Part shown: piece by piece, positions 20,267 to 31,889 of the stretch
Position numbering within the stretch: the first letter of the stretch is position 1
Layout: each line of letters starts with the position of its first letter
From: Chara braunii
Lineage: Eukaryota > Streptophyta > Charophyceae > Charales > Characeae
Direction of reading: 5' to 3'
Assembly: GCA_003427395.1 (NCBI GenBank)
Contig: BFEA01000144.1
Location: 974,825-1,024,558, forward strand
Length of the DNA stretch: 49,734 nucleotides
Notes under the pieces: generated by a model
What the model was told of the DNA's origin: nothing
Database searches by the model: none
The model's input: the letters and a program-made list of their open reading frames with translations, nothing else
Made by a program: the position numbers and the translations under genes

Positions 20267-20907
20267 TGCACTGACAGGGTTGATTGTAATGGCAGGGCAC
20301 TGTAGGCACCCAAGCTTGGACCTGGTTCTGCTGATGTAGTGTTCCTGGGATAGTCCGAGTCCGCATTGGCCTTGAGCTCGGGCCTGGTTTTGTGTTGATT
20401 TGTTTTGGTTTTGGCTTATAGGTTAGCAGCACGACGCGGCATAGGGGATCCAAGTGGGCCCAGTAGTCTTCCTTAGTTGGTTTGGGGCATGAGAGCCCAG
20501 CCCCTATATTTTGGTGTGGATTTGGCTTTGATCATTTTTTCTTTGAGGCCCTGGAGACCGGCCTCTGGTTTAGTGAGGATTTGCGTCTGAACACAGTTTG
20601 ACTCTTAGGAGGATAAGTGACCCTTACGATGGCCCTAGTACAGACAACACTTGCGGTCTGATACGGACACTGTGGGTACCGTGAGTATATAAGCAATGAT
20701 TGGAACGGTGTTGATCCTCTTTCGGTCGACGATCGTCCGCATCTTTTGTTGAGGACCGGTCGTGGTGGATCTTGGGGAACTAGTTCTGTATTGAAGGATT
20801 CCGAAGTTGAATTGTTCTTCTATTGTTTCAATCGTGTACTATGTGTGGTGTGATGAGCTCTATGTGTGGAGTGTAATCACTGGTGATGTATGTTCTCGTG
20901 CATAAAC
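20267..20907 (+). repeat. Left terminal direct repeat, 641 bp
   Basis: Its partner is at 28036-28672. Shared blocks include tggcagggc.ctgtaggcacc, ctgctgatgtagtgtt, ggttttgtgttgatttgttttgg, gaacacag.ttga and ggtaccgtga.tatataagcaatga. 'gagtatataagcaatga' near 20681 is a possible TATA-containing promoter. By eye the copies differ at roughly one position in seven, so the element is not young. Confidence 0.82.
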
Positions 20908-20940
20908 CTACGAAAACACGTGCAAACCTTCCTGGAGTTC

Positions 20941-21050
20941 GTTGACTGAGAGTGAATGAGCACGAAGAAACTAGTAACTACTTTCGACACAATCCGTTGG
21001 CTGGGAGTGAGTGAGCACGAAGAAAGTAGTGACTACTTTTGGCACTACCT
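20941..21050 (+). repeat. 55-bp tandem duplication next to the left repeat
   Basis: Units starting at 20941 and 20996 share gagtga.tgagcacgaagaaa.tagt.actacttt. They lie just inside the left terminal repeat in the leader region. Confidence 0.75.
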
Positions 21051-21246
21051 GAAGTTGACCATAAGAGGGACTTCAAAGTGCAGAGTGGATGTTGGGTAAC
21101 TACCGAAGGATTGACTACAGTGGAGGGATATGGCTAGTGGTGGCTACCAGTAAGAAGATCGCCAGACAAAAAGGTCCCGTACTACCAATCGCGGTAGGCG
21201 TGAACACCAATAGGGAGAGACCTAACAAAGCAGACAGCAGCAGATG

Positions 21247-22054
21247 AGAGAGTAGGCGTGAGCTTTCTACCAGGGACTCTCCGCGTTGGGGACCACCTGT
21301 GTGCTTTGGATGCAAGGTAATTGGACATTATCGGTCCAATTGCTGGCAGTTTTGGACGGACCCGGCGACCCGCCGGCAGATGAAAGCGGACAGATACACT
21401 TGCCCGCCGGAATTTGGTAAACGTCAAAGATCGTCATCACCGACAAGAGTGCTAACACGAGCTATGGGGGACCAGCCAGCAGCACCCAACCACATTGAGG
21501 AAATAGGTTGTACTGTGGCCTCGTTACAAGAATACATGGAGATGGAACGAGCTCGAGGATCCGAACGTGAACAGCGTCGACGAGAGCACCAAGAAGCTCG
21601 ACGGGCACAAAAGGAAGCACGTTTAGTGGAGGAGGATCCATACACGAGGAAAGAGGAGAAACAGCGTAAACAAAAAGAAAAGAAGATGGCGATGGCGAAA
21701 GTTGTAGAGGTCCAGCTCTCCCTGCGATTTGTAAGGATCCGAGAGGACATACGTTCCAAAGTTCGACGTGCAGTTATCGCTACCGTAGTAAAGAACCAGA
21801 CGAGCACGATTATCGAGCAACCAGGGAAAGGGAAAGAGAAGGCGGCCGAAGACATACCTTCATCATCGGGAACTGCGAGCGAAGTGGAAGCCATTACAGA
21901 AGGCGTCGAGCAGTTATCCATTCAGGATAAGCGAAAGAGGGGTGAGGATCTCTCTGTGGAGGATGGCCCATTGGTGACAACACCCGCTAAGTGCATGAGC
22001 CGTAAAGTAGGTGTGAGACCCCTACAGATGACTGACAGACTACAACGTACTTGA
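21247..22054 (+). pseudogene. CCHC zinc-knuckle gag-like protein fragment
   Basis: The open frame runs from just after TGA 21244-21246 to TGA 22052-22054, with no ATG ahead of the zinc knuckle, so the N-terminal part is lost or frameshifted. CFGCKVIGHYRSNC (from 21302) is a perfect CX2CX4HX4C knuckle. It is followed by a Pro/Ser linker, a long Glu/Arg/Lys-rich region likely to form a coiled coil (about 21530-21700), and a basic C-terminal tail (KRKRGED). This architecture matches gag-type nucleic-acid-binding proteins of retroelements. It lies about 350 bp inside the left terminal repeat, consistent with being the first ORF. Confidence 0.72.
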
Positions 22055-22690
22055 ACTCACGTCTCAGTCCGGAAAGTGAACCGAGGAGCTGCAATGATGT
22101 CGACGACATTTGTCAAACAACCGGCATGAGACATGGCGACGGAGCGAATGGTCTACGTACACCAAACAAGGTGTGAGCTGTCTAGGCTGGACTACGATTA
22201 CCTTAAGAGTTATTTATCCTGAAGAGGGAGTTAACTACACCACGAAGGTGCAAGCGATATTAGATATCGTTGATCGTCGAGCTCTACTAAGATAGGGTGA
22301 AGTGCTGCGAGAGTCAGAAGCCTTTGTCAACCTTGATAATATCTATAGGCAATCAAGTCCCGAAGGATCCGAGGACGAAGTTGAAGCGTGATTGAACCTA
22401 GCTTTCGAACAATGATTGTGTGTAGCCGAGGTTTTGACGTCATACCGACGCAGTGATCAGTCAGTCAATGAAAACGTGGATTTAATCTTTCGGTTGTTGA
22501 TTGTGATGTTTGGGTTGCACGGTCGCTTGCAATGGCTAAATAAGTGTGTGGACTCTTGGATGTTAACTATGTGTATGTGTTGACATCAACTTGTTGTAAA
22601 TCTCAGTACATCGGCAGACATCACGTAAACCCTTTGTGAAGTGGTGCAAGCACCATTCCGTAAGTAAACGTGAGTATAAGAATTTATTTA
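22055..22690 (+). other. Decayed retroelement interior
   Basis: The frame after the gag-like stop retains short coding-like stretches (for example NDVDDICQTTGMRHG) but has many stops. No domain is recognised. Confidence 0.35.
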
Positions 22691-24200
22691 TTTTTTTGGG
22701 ACAAATGCTCCTGTTTATTCGCGGGGAGCAACACGTGCTGGGAACCGGGCCCAGCGTCCCATATAGAATTTTACAAATGAATTGAACAATCTGAGAACTA
22801 TGAAACAGATTCTAGAAAATTTAGGAAAAAAACTCTGAAAGGGTTTGGGAAAATTTGAGAGCGGGGGTCGAAACTAAAACTACCTACTATCCAAAAGCTC
22901 CCCCCCTCAGCAGACGGAACGCCGGTCCAGGCTTTCAGTCCTCGTACCAGAACTCACTTGATCTCATACCCCCTTCTATTAGGGTAACAGGTCACCACAA
23001 CCCTCCTCAGGACTGACTAACCTAGTTCTGACGGACAGGAAGTGCCTTCCTCTCTCGACATTTCCCTAAGCGGCAAGCCCCTGACAAAGGTTACAGGGCC
23101 AATACCTCGGCGTCGGCTACGTCGAACGGTCTGGCTATGCCTTCCACCCTCATCATAACTCCACAGGCCTCAAGCTCCCCCTAGGTCACAGAGCAAAAGC
23201 TCTAGCACTTGCCTGTGTCGTCCCAGCATCGTCCTTCTAACCTACTTACCTTAACAAACACCTTTCTCTGATGAGAGCCCCCTTATTACCTTCCAACCTC
23301 CAATTCTAGCTCCCCCCCTTCCCTCCTTTTTTGAAATACCAAGGCCCTTATCTGGCTTCCTCTAAGAAGAAACAGAAAGACAGGAAAACGAAATTCACCC
23401 ACGATCCAGCTCCTTCCCCGCACTGCAGAGGAAAAACTATTGCCCAGGTATTCAGTCCTCGTACCAGAACACGCTAGATCTCACATCCCCCTTGCTAGGG
23501 TGACAGGACAATACCAACTGCCCCAGTACCGATCGAACTAGTTCTGACGGACAGGAAGTGTCTTCCTCCCTCGACAACTTCCGTAGTTGCACAGCCCCCA
23601 AAGTTACAAGGTCACTGCCTGGGCAACAGCTACGTTGAACAAGATGGTTATGCCTTTCACCCTCGGCACCCCACTCTGCCCTTCTAATAGACCTACCACC
23701 CTAAACACCAATCCATCCTCTGCCCGAGCACCATTCTGCTAAAACCGACCTACCCATTCTTGCTTACCAAATATCCTTTTAAGAGTTTTTAGAATTTTTC
23801 GAAAAATAGGAAAATCAGATACCAACCTAAGAAAAAATTAGGGAAAATTTTCTTACATCCAAAAGAGGACAGGAGGGGTTATCCTCTCTTCAGATGCAGG
23901 TTCTGACATTCTTCCGGGACTCCACAACACATGATAAGCTCACTATGTGACCATCGAAGTTACTCCTTCCCTCAAAAAGCAAAAGCCCTGTTCCTACACT
24001 GCCCCCACCGGAAGGCACCCCCTCTCTTCTCGGCCCCAGTTCGAAACAGCCTATAAACGGACAATTCAACCCTCTAAAAGGCATACAATTCCCCCTAGAT
24101 CATACCTCACAGGCTAAAGTTCCCCCTTTCCTTCTGCCCCACCCACTCCAGCCAAGGAAGCCCTCTCATCCACACACCCTGTTATAAGCAACCACCCCCT
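22691..24200 (+). repeat. Dispersed repeat family R, plus-orientation copies
   Basis: Two related blocks, about 22925-23160 and 23440-23670, share ttcagtcctcgtaccagaac, ctagttctgacggacaggaag, tccctcgaca and gctacgt.gaac. Both match the inverted copy at 9690-9925. The surrounding C-rich sequence has no long ORF. It probably represents one inserted element with internal subrepeats. Confidence 0.65.
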
Positions 24201-24259
24201 TGCCTTCTCTCCCCAACCGCCAGTGTTGATCCGACCCTAAATCAGCCTGGCCGACAATC

Positions 24260-25110
24260 CCTCAATACCGCCTCCCCCCTCCAAGGGTAACACCTCCCAC
24301 CTCGTGAAACCCTCACGGGGAAGGGCTCCGGCCCTAAAGGAGAAACCCACAGATTCGCAAAGCAAGCCGCAAATACACTGTACAAAGACCCAGGCAAGCT
24401 CTGAAACACAGTTAACGAAAAAAAACAATAAGAATCAAAATTGACATCGACAGTAATCAAGACTAGGAAGTCGAGATTTGCAGACGTAGATTTTTCGAAA
24501 TAGAACAATACTTCGGAAGCATACTCTTAGAAATTGAAAATTAGAGACAAAAATTAGGAAATCTATCTGAAGCATCTTTTGGAAATGAAAATTTTAAAAA
24601 CGAGATTATATAATTCTACTTAGGATGTCCAATATTGGACTCACGAATCTAGAAAATCAAGATAATAATCTTGATCGTAGTTAAGGTCATTGTTAAGGGA
24701 AGCAACTATGTACCAAAGAATAAGAATATGAATTATAAAAAAAAAACTGCGAGCAATATCAGAAGACCATTTGTTAGAAAGAAACCATTTCATATTAGTA
24801 ATACTATCGCAATACTCTCGAAAAAGTAGTCGGCAAAAACCATGTTTCATCAGGCAAAAACCAGTACAAGATCATACCTAGTCAATTGGGAAATCCTGAA
24901 ATACTCTGGAGAAAGGACAATCCCTCGAATACCGCCTCCCCCCTCCAAGGGTAACACCTCCCACCTTGTGAAACCCTCACGGGGAGGGGCTCCAGCCCTA
25001 AAGGAGAAACCCACAGATTCACAAAGCAAGCCGCAAATATACCGTACAAAGACCCAGGCAAGCTTTGAAACACAGTTAACGAAAAAAGAATCAAAATTTG
25101 CATTTGTACC
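24260..25110 (+). repeat. Pair of ~185-bp direct repeats, ~663 bp apart
   Basis: The segment from taccgcctcccccctccaag to gaaacacagttaacgaaaaa occurs at about 24265-24425 and 24928-25088 with only a few differences, far closer than the other repeats here. The intervening sequence is AT-rich and non-coding. They could be the ends of a small inserted element with LTR-like repeats. Confidence 0.8.
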
Positions 25111-25139
25111 ATTGGTGGAAGTATTTTGGGTCTGAGTCA

Positions 25140-26470
25140 TACGCTTTGACTCCTGTAGATGTTTTTGAACCTTTGGATCTTGAGGCCATGAAGTCTCTTT
25201 TCATACGTCGTTGGAGTCCTTTCCTCAATTCAGTGGACAAGATGGAGGGTAGAAGAGGGAAGCATTGACGTGGGAAACCGGAGAGGCAAAGAGAAAGGAT
25301 GAAGGAGCAGAATATTGTAGGAGAATGCTAAGGGATCCACCCGATTAGGATGAGATTGTCTATTGTAGATGCATGGTTTGTAGATATCTTTCACACTCTC
25401 CATAAGCTTGACGAGAATGGGACAAGGGAATTCTCCCTACTTGTAGACGGGGGTTCGACTTATTGCGGCGATTGAAAAGGTATTTAGAACTTCAAGGTGT
25501 TTCGGTCTTCAACGGTAACATGCAATTTGAAAGTGGGGCGTTTATCTGAGTTTAAAGTTGTTTTTGAATGTGAAGGTTTTATTACCTATCACTATCTAAG
25601 ACGCTTGAAAGTGAAAAAGAAAGTCAATAAACTTTTCCTTGTTTAATTGTTGAAGTATCCACGTCGACTCGAGTCACTGAAGGGGTGGGATTTTGAGTCA
25701 TTATCAAGTCTATTTAACTGCGTGAAGGATTTCAATAAGAAGGGTACACTGGCCTATTTTTAAGGCGACTCATTGGTCGTTGTGCACAATAGGGTTTTTG
25801 TTTCAATTTTTCAGTTAAAATTGTTGTACGTTTGTCGTTTGACGACCACGTCATATTGTCCGAAGTTCGTAAATTGGTCAACGACAAGCTAGGGAGTTTA
25901 ATCCTACCACCCTGCGTGGTAAGGCGAACATGACGAAAAGTCCACATGATTTTGACTCGGAATCCAAACATTGCGGAATTGATACGTAACCATTGTGTGT
26001 TTGCACGGAAGGAAGTGTTGCCTTGCACTTGTGCAGGCTTACTGCACCCACACGTGCAAAGTCACAAGCGTTGTCGACTACGGGAGATGGCAGAATTGTC
26101 CCCACTGCTTGCCAACGCTAATAATATGCTGAAAGCATAACGTACCGAAAAACTTACAATTTTGGGATCATAGATCAGTGAAGCTTTTAAACTTTGGGAT
26201 ACGTGAAACGACAATCAGTATCCTGTTCTTTCCAAGAGTTGAATCGGTGCACATGATAGATTGCAAGTTGTCGACAACTGGTGGGGTGGATCGGAAGGAG
26301 GTCGTTGCTTTGAAATACTGCCTTGACGGTTTAATGCTTACTCCAGTAAACCGTAACCCTGGTGAGACACTCGTTATGTTCCCAATATTATATTACGAAA
26401 AAATGATGTCGATGTTTATCCGTAATGAAGGGTATATTCCGATCGAGGGGAGTATTTCCACCGTACTCAA
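25140..26470 (+). pseudogene. Decayed polyprotein region upstream of the reverse transcriptase
   Basis: Coding-like stretches occur in several frames with many stops: ILTRNPNIAELIRNHCVFARKE (from about 25947) and a conserved-looking CTCAGLLHPHVQSHKR. A further stretch, MKLLNFGIRETTISILFFP, begins at 26178. It fits a lost coding region joined to the RT below. No domain can be named. Confidence 0.45.
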
Positions 26471-28035
26471 ATAAATGAAAGCTGATTTGAAATCTGATGG
26501 GATTATCAATTTTGCGCGCTGGAAAAAGAAAGGCGTGATTGGAAATGCATATTTTATGCCCAAACATAAGGATTTTGACAAATTTCGGCCCATTTGACCT
26601 TCCTACCCTGAGCCAATGGCCTGAACAGGCAGGGCTGTCGCGAAAAGACTGAATCATCTCCTGCTCAACAGTCTGCTGGATTGGTACTTTAATCTGAAGG
26701 TTGTGTCGGACCTGAAAGCAACGATCGTGAAGTTTAATTGTAACATTGATAAGCTGGATTTCCAACCAGAAGTGAAAGCAAGATCCTTTGATATAAAGAA
26801 TATATTCAGCTTGTTCCTGCACAACAGAAAAATTCTCACGAGAAATGAAAGTTGAAACAGCATTCCATAAAAAAATTAATTCTTCAGATTCATAAATTAT
26901 CACTCCAATGTTTGTCCAATTCTAAAATTTTTAGTTTTATTTGATAAATTCTCATCTAAATATGAGTTTTTCCTTCGAACTACATCTATTTTTTCAAGAT
27001 GGAACGAAAGTCTTGACGAGTTTATGAAATATTTTAATTAAATTTTCATCCTACTACAACAAATATCTTCTAATTTAGATTGGATTAACCTATTTATGAC
27101 TGAAAATCCTTATTTAGAATGACAGTGCAATTAAAATATTTCATGGACTCATCTAGACTTTCATTCCATCTCTAGCATACACTCCAAATAAGAAGGGATA
27201 CCCTATTTTTGAAATGAAAGTTTGCGAGTAAGATGTAAATTTTTATAATTGGAATGATATTTTTTAAGATGAAATGAAAATTTAAAATTTCGATTGTAAT
27301 TTTAATATAGAATGATTATTTAATTCTGGGAAATTTTTCCGTTGCATAAGGAGATCCTAAACGGTGTGGATTGAATCCTCGATTATCATACTTCGAGGAA
27401 TCGTTCGTTTGTACGAATCAATACACAAGGGAAGGGCGCAACGTTTGGGCGGACCACAGTCTACGACCATTAGCAAAGATTTGACTTTTTGGAGATTCGC
27501 AAATTTGTGGTGTTCAAGCTGACACACACCTTCACGACAGCACCGGGCGTATTGCTGCAGTAGATGATTGACATTCCAATGAGAAAAAGTACGAGTCCCC
27601 CATTACCATGCATCATATGCACTCGCGCATTATATATGTTTTCAACAGTTTGGAGCGAGCAGGAGAAATGTTTCTGGGGTGCATCTGATCGACCATGTTA
27701 GTCTATTCATAGCAACAGGGAGCTTGTCTGTAGAAAGAAGTGGAAGAGACTTAAGCGCAATTTTCACAATGTTATCCGGACAATCTAACAGTCATTTTTG
27801 TCATGGGGTAGCAAATTACAGAAGAATGTTGTCCTCGCAGGTCATCTGTGCAGGATCGATTGGAATACAACCGCGAGGTTTGAAATTCCCAAACGATTGA
27901 TTTCACTCAAACGGGAACTGCGTTTCAAAGCCGTTCCGCCAAATGTTTTTCTACGGGTGTTGAAAAGGTTTGCCCATAGATGCGATTCTCACTGGAGAAT
28001 GATTGTGGATTGGTTGACACTTAAGAATAGAGCTT
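26470..28035 (+). pseudogene. Decayed reverse transcriptase, possibly Penelope-like
   Basis: Near 26515-26600 the translation INFARWKKKGVIGNAYFMPK then HKDFDKFRPI resembles the N-terminal RT motifs. Near 26655-26820 it gives RLNHLLLNSLLDWYFNL...ARSFDIKNIF. Near 27540-27700 it gives GIPM- and LACI-like blocks, then IDHVSLFIATG (27684), in the place of a Y.DD catalytic box with the second Asp changed to His. Many stops and an AT-rich insertion-like stretch (26850-27350) break it. The set recalls Penelope-like RTs more than copia or gypsy, but that assignment is from memory of the pattern only. Confidence 0.5.
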
Positions 28036-28672
28036 TGCACTGACAGGGTTGACTGTAATGGCAGGGCTCTGTAGGCACCAAAGTTTAGACCTGATTCTGC
28101 TGATGTAGTGTTTTAGGGACAGTCGGAGTCCACATTGGCCCTTACCCTAGGGCTGGTTTTGTGTTGATTTGTTTTGGTTTTGACTCATAGGCTAGTAGCA
28201 CGACGTGGCGTAGGGGGTCCAAGTGGGCCAGCATTCTTCCTTAGTTGGTTTAGGGCATGAGAGTCCGACCCCTGTATTCTTGTGTGGATTTGACTTTGAT
28301 CATTTTTTATTTGAGGCCCTGGAGGACGGTCTCTGGTTTTGTGAGGATTTGTCTTTGAACACAATTAGACTTCTTCAGAGGATAAGTGAGCCTTACGATG
28401 ACCTTGGTACAGACAAGATCTGCGGGCTAATACGGACACAGTGGTTACCGTGAATATATAAGCAATGACTGGAACAATGTTGATCCTCTTTCAACTTTTG
28501 TTAAGGATTGGTCGTGGTGGGTTAGCATGAAAATTGGTGGTTCTTGGGGAAGTAGTTCTGTATTGAAGGAAGTGGAGTCGTTTCTCTATTGTTTAATTGG
28601 GTACTATGTGCGGTGTGACGAGCTCGATGTATGAAGTGTAATCAACGGTAACATATGTTCTCATGCATAAAC
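28036..28672 (+). repeat. Right terminal direct repeat, 637 bp
   Basis: Partner of 20267-20907. The RT frame ends at the first bases of this repeat. 'gaatatataagcaatga' near 28451 again offers a TATA-like element at the equivalent position. Confidence 0.82.
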
Positions 28673-28749
28673 GCACATCACAAACAAAAAGACAATTGAT
28701 GATTGGAGGAAGCTCCGTTGTAACAAGTCATCGACACCCCAAAAGCAAG

Positions 28750-29622
28750 GACCGAATGAGAGGCGTCGTCAAATGATTGAGGATTTTTATTAGGAGGAAT
28801 TTCGCCATATCCCAATAGAAATAACAACCACCTTGTGCATGATTTGGGAGAAGTTCATGATAAAGTTGAGTTTATTTACCCTCTCCCAGTATATGCGTCA
28901 TGAAGGGATGATTTTTTTATGTTGACATTGAATCACCCCTCCAACCTTCCTTTCAATTTAGATGACGTTATCCCCTATAGAATTTGGGGGGAAACAATAT
29001 CACATTCGCACGGCGCACAAGCTCTGTCCCAAGTATTTTCGCTGCAAAGTGTATAACCATCTAAATTTAGACCCCTCATGTGCTTTGAATCCACTCCGTA
29101 CACAGAGAGCGACAGGGAGGTTGATTTGAAACTCTTTTAAGACCAATCTTTGGAGTACGGTAGACCTGGGACACTAAGGCTGGGTCTATGTAGAGGGCTT
29201 CACCAAGGGTGGACATGGGAAAGGCAAGGGAAACCGAACTGGGAATCTAGGCCTTCAGATAGTTGAACTCCTCCGGAGGCAACGATCAAGGCACTAGTTA
29301 CAATTTGTTCTTCCTCTCAACTAGGAACAAAGACTATAACAGAAACCCCCCAACAACATAAATAGTCAATGGGTGGTCCTAGAAAAAGATTGTTGTTGTC
29401 AAACCCCCAAAATTACATGCAAGATATTATCCTTCCCCTTGCACCGAGCGATTCGCCAAGGGAGCGGGTTTCTGTACCGAAAGGTAGTGGCCAGAACCAA
29501 AATGACAATTACTTGACAACCCCTCATCAACATCCGGATGTATCACAATAAGTATAGCAAACGGATCAAGATCTGAACGAGAAACAAGAACATCTTCTGT
29601 AACAGGAAGAATCGCTAATAAG

Positions 29623-29683
<61 letters not shown>

Positions 29684-31560
29684 ATAATTAAGAGAAGGAT
29701 ATCCCAGCAATCGGATACTCCAATGAAGAGGGTGGTTTCTACCAATAAAGGACAAAAAGGGGGCCCGACAGATTCCAATCAAGGAAAAGCGGTGCCTACA
29801 GCAAACTCTTTGCAGCATATGGAGGTAGCAAAGACTGTGAAAATAGACCTGGAACAACAGGATCCATTTAGAGATGAATTTGGGCCTGCGCCTATGGAGG
29901 TGGATTTTCAACAGGTTCCCACTTATGTCCCCATGACAGATGCGCCCCCCACCAGCGCAGAGGAGGATAATGCCTCTATCCCTTTGGAGCAAGGAGTATC
30001 CCAGGTCACTAACTCGATACTCCAACAACTGAAAATGAAATTTGGAGCAGCCACAATTAAGTTTTGGAATGCTCCATGCGTACAATTATGTACTATGTTG
30101 AGTAAAAGTCTGAGTTTGAAGATACTTGTGCAGCAATGGCTTCCGTCCATAGCACACTGGTATGCGGTGAGCCAAAGGATGTTTCAAACTGTTTTAAAAA
30201 TGCTTCCCCCCCCCCCTCCCCCACATCACAAGATGCGTCTGTCGGTACAAAGGGGAATAAAATTGGGTTTGAAATCCTACCAGCGGTATCGATGCTTTAT
30301 TTAGCAAAAGGGGATGCAATCATCTCTCTGGAGGTAGTTTGTGTTCCGAATGTTTCTTTGGTCTTGACCTTACAAAGCACACAAGTAAATCAGCAGGTGT
30401 TGGATGATGGGCGAGAATCTTCCTCTCATATTGAGAGAGAAGGACAACCCGAATATTAATAAGAACCTGCAGCCCCACCCACAACAGTCTCAGCTGGGGC
30501 AGTTCCGTGGGATACAACAACCCTTCATTAGTCTAGAATAATGCCACTAGCAAAAGTTGTTGGGGGAGCAACAGATGATGGCCCGACATCAACAGTAAGA
30601 GGAACCACTACCAAATTTGTTGGCGCAGCAGCAGCGCCAACAGCAACTGTCAAGACAACAAGTTAACAACAACAACACCCTTATCAACAACAAAAGGAAG
30701 AGTTCTCGCGGCAGAAGGGGCTGCAGCTCTAGCAGCAGGCTCATCAAGTACAACTGTTGTCACAACATCCACCACTATCACAACTCTCACCCACCAGATT
30801 GAGAGCTCTTCAATATCGGGTCAGCAAGGTTCGCAAGGTCTGGTCTCTTTCCCTAAGCAAGTTTCACAAGACTTAAGTAAAAGGCAGCGACTGAGACATA
30901 TGTTAGAAAAAGGTCAGACGTCCAGACCTCAGGTACCAAAAGGTAACATAATTTTACCGGTATGTAAAATGGGGAAGAACTGGGAAATTTGTTGGGAATG
31001 ATCAATACGGGAGTATAACCCTGAGGAGATGGCCTACGTATGTGGAATGCTATCGTTCCGCTTATCTGATTTTCAAAAGAGATCTACATAATTTTTTGTC
31101 TAAGCACAATGAGTCGGGACCTCAGGCCACCCTCACAGAATTTGGGGATAGATTATAGATGGCCAAGAAAGACATTTTTGTGAGATTTAGATAACAAAAA
31201 AATACTGGCCTCAAGTGGTTCACTCACGAGGCCTTAACAGAACTGCAGTACATCAAAGTCAAGGCCAATTTTGTTGATTAGTTTCTGAGGTGGTGTTTTT
31301 TTTGTATTCTAGCCTGCGTAAGGGTATTTTACAAACCTTTTTTGGTCTGGACAATGGTAGTTGGGAACGTTTATGAACTAAGGAGGAGGAAGAGGAAATC
31401 CACTCCTAGAGATGCGAGCACTGTAGACATTTCGTAGGAAGAATCCATCTTACATCCAGGCAACTAAGAGGACAGATTTAGATCTAAGATTTTTTAATCT
31501 TAACGGGTCACGACTAATGTTACGAAAAGAAGGGTCATTATGGAACAACTCCTAGGAGAG
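28750..31560 (+). pseudogene. LINE ORF1-like region, decayed
   Basis: Near 28985 the translation IWGETISHSHGAQ / TAHKLCPKYFRCKVYNHLN suggests a nucleic-acid-binding protein with a degenerate Cys-rich knuckle. A frame from 29723 (MKRVVSTNKGQKGG) to about 30304 contains an acidic and Pro-rich segment. Gln-rich stretches follow near 30560-30800, where repeated caa/cag codons dominate. No intact ORF remains and the identification rests mainly on position before the endonuclease. Confidence 0.4.
29623..29681. repeat. 59-base A homopolymer
   Basis: A pure run of 59 A residues within the ORF1-like region. It may be an expanded microsatellite or the tail of a small retroposed insert; no target duplication was identified. 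Length may be imprecise in the assembly. Confidence 0.9.
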
Positions 31561-31889
31561 GGTGGTCGCTCGTGAACATATCTAATACCATGCATTCAAT
31601 AAACCCACCCCACTTATTCCCCTCCCCATTCTAGAGCACATAATATAATATAGTTGCTCTATAAAGTATGCTCCTCAACTCCACTTAGTGGTTCAGGAGG
31701 AGTAACCATCTGGGTCTCCATCTGGATCAAGGGTCGAAATAATACACTGGGTGGCGGATATGGAGCACGGTCGCAGGGTATAAACTCTTGTGATGCTAGA
31801 AATCGAAATTGTATGTATCATTAACATTTGTGGATCTAATGAAGTCTCGGAGCGGAGTTTTTGTTTTTTCAAACACTTAGGATTGTAAT

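Larger units (their letters stand above)
20267..28672 (+). mobile_element. Old retroelement bounded by ~640-bp direct repeats
   Basis: Direct repeats at 20267-20907 and 28036-28672 begin tgcactgacagggttga and end atgttctc.tgcataaac. The interior carries a CCHC gag-like ORF near the left repeat and a decayed reverse transcriptase running up to the right repeat, both on the plus strand. No clear tRNA primer-binding site follows the left repeat, no purine tract precedes the right one, and no target duplication is visible. It could be an old LTR element or a Penelope-like element with terminal direct repeats. Other repeats (22.7-25.1 kb) appear to have inserted into it. Confidence 0.65.

Noticed and set aside
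22691-25130. A complete inserted LTR element
   Set aside because: Direct repeats and a repeat family are present, but no common boundaries, primer site or target duplication could be fixed.
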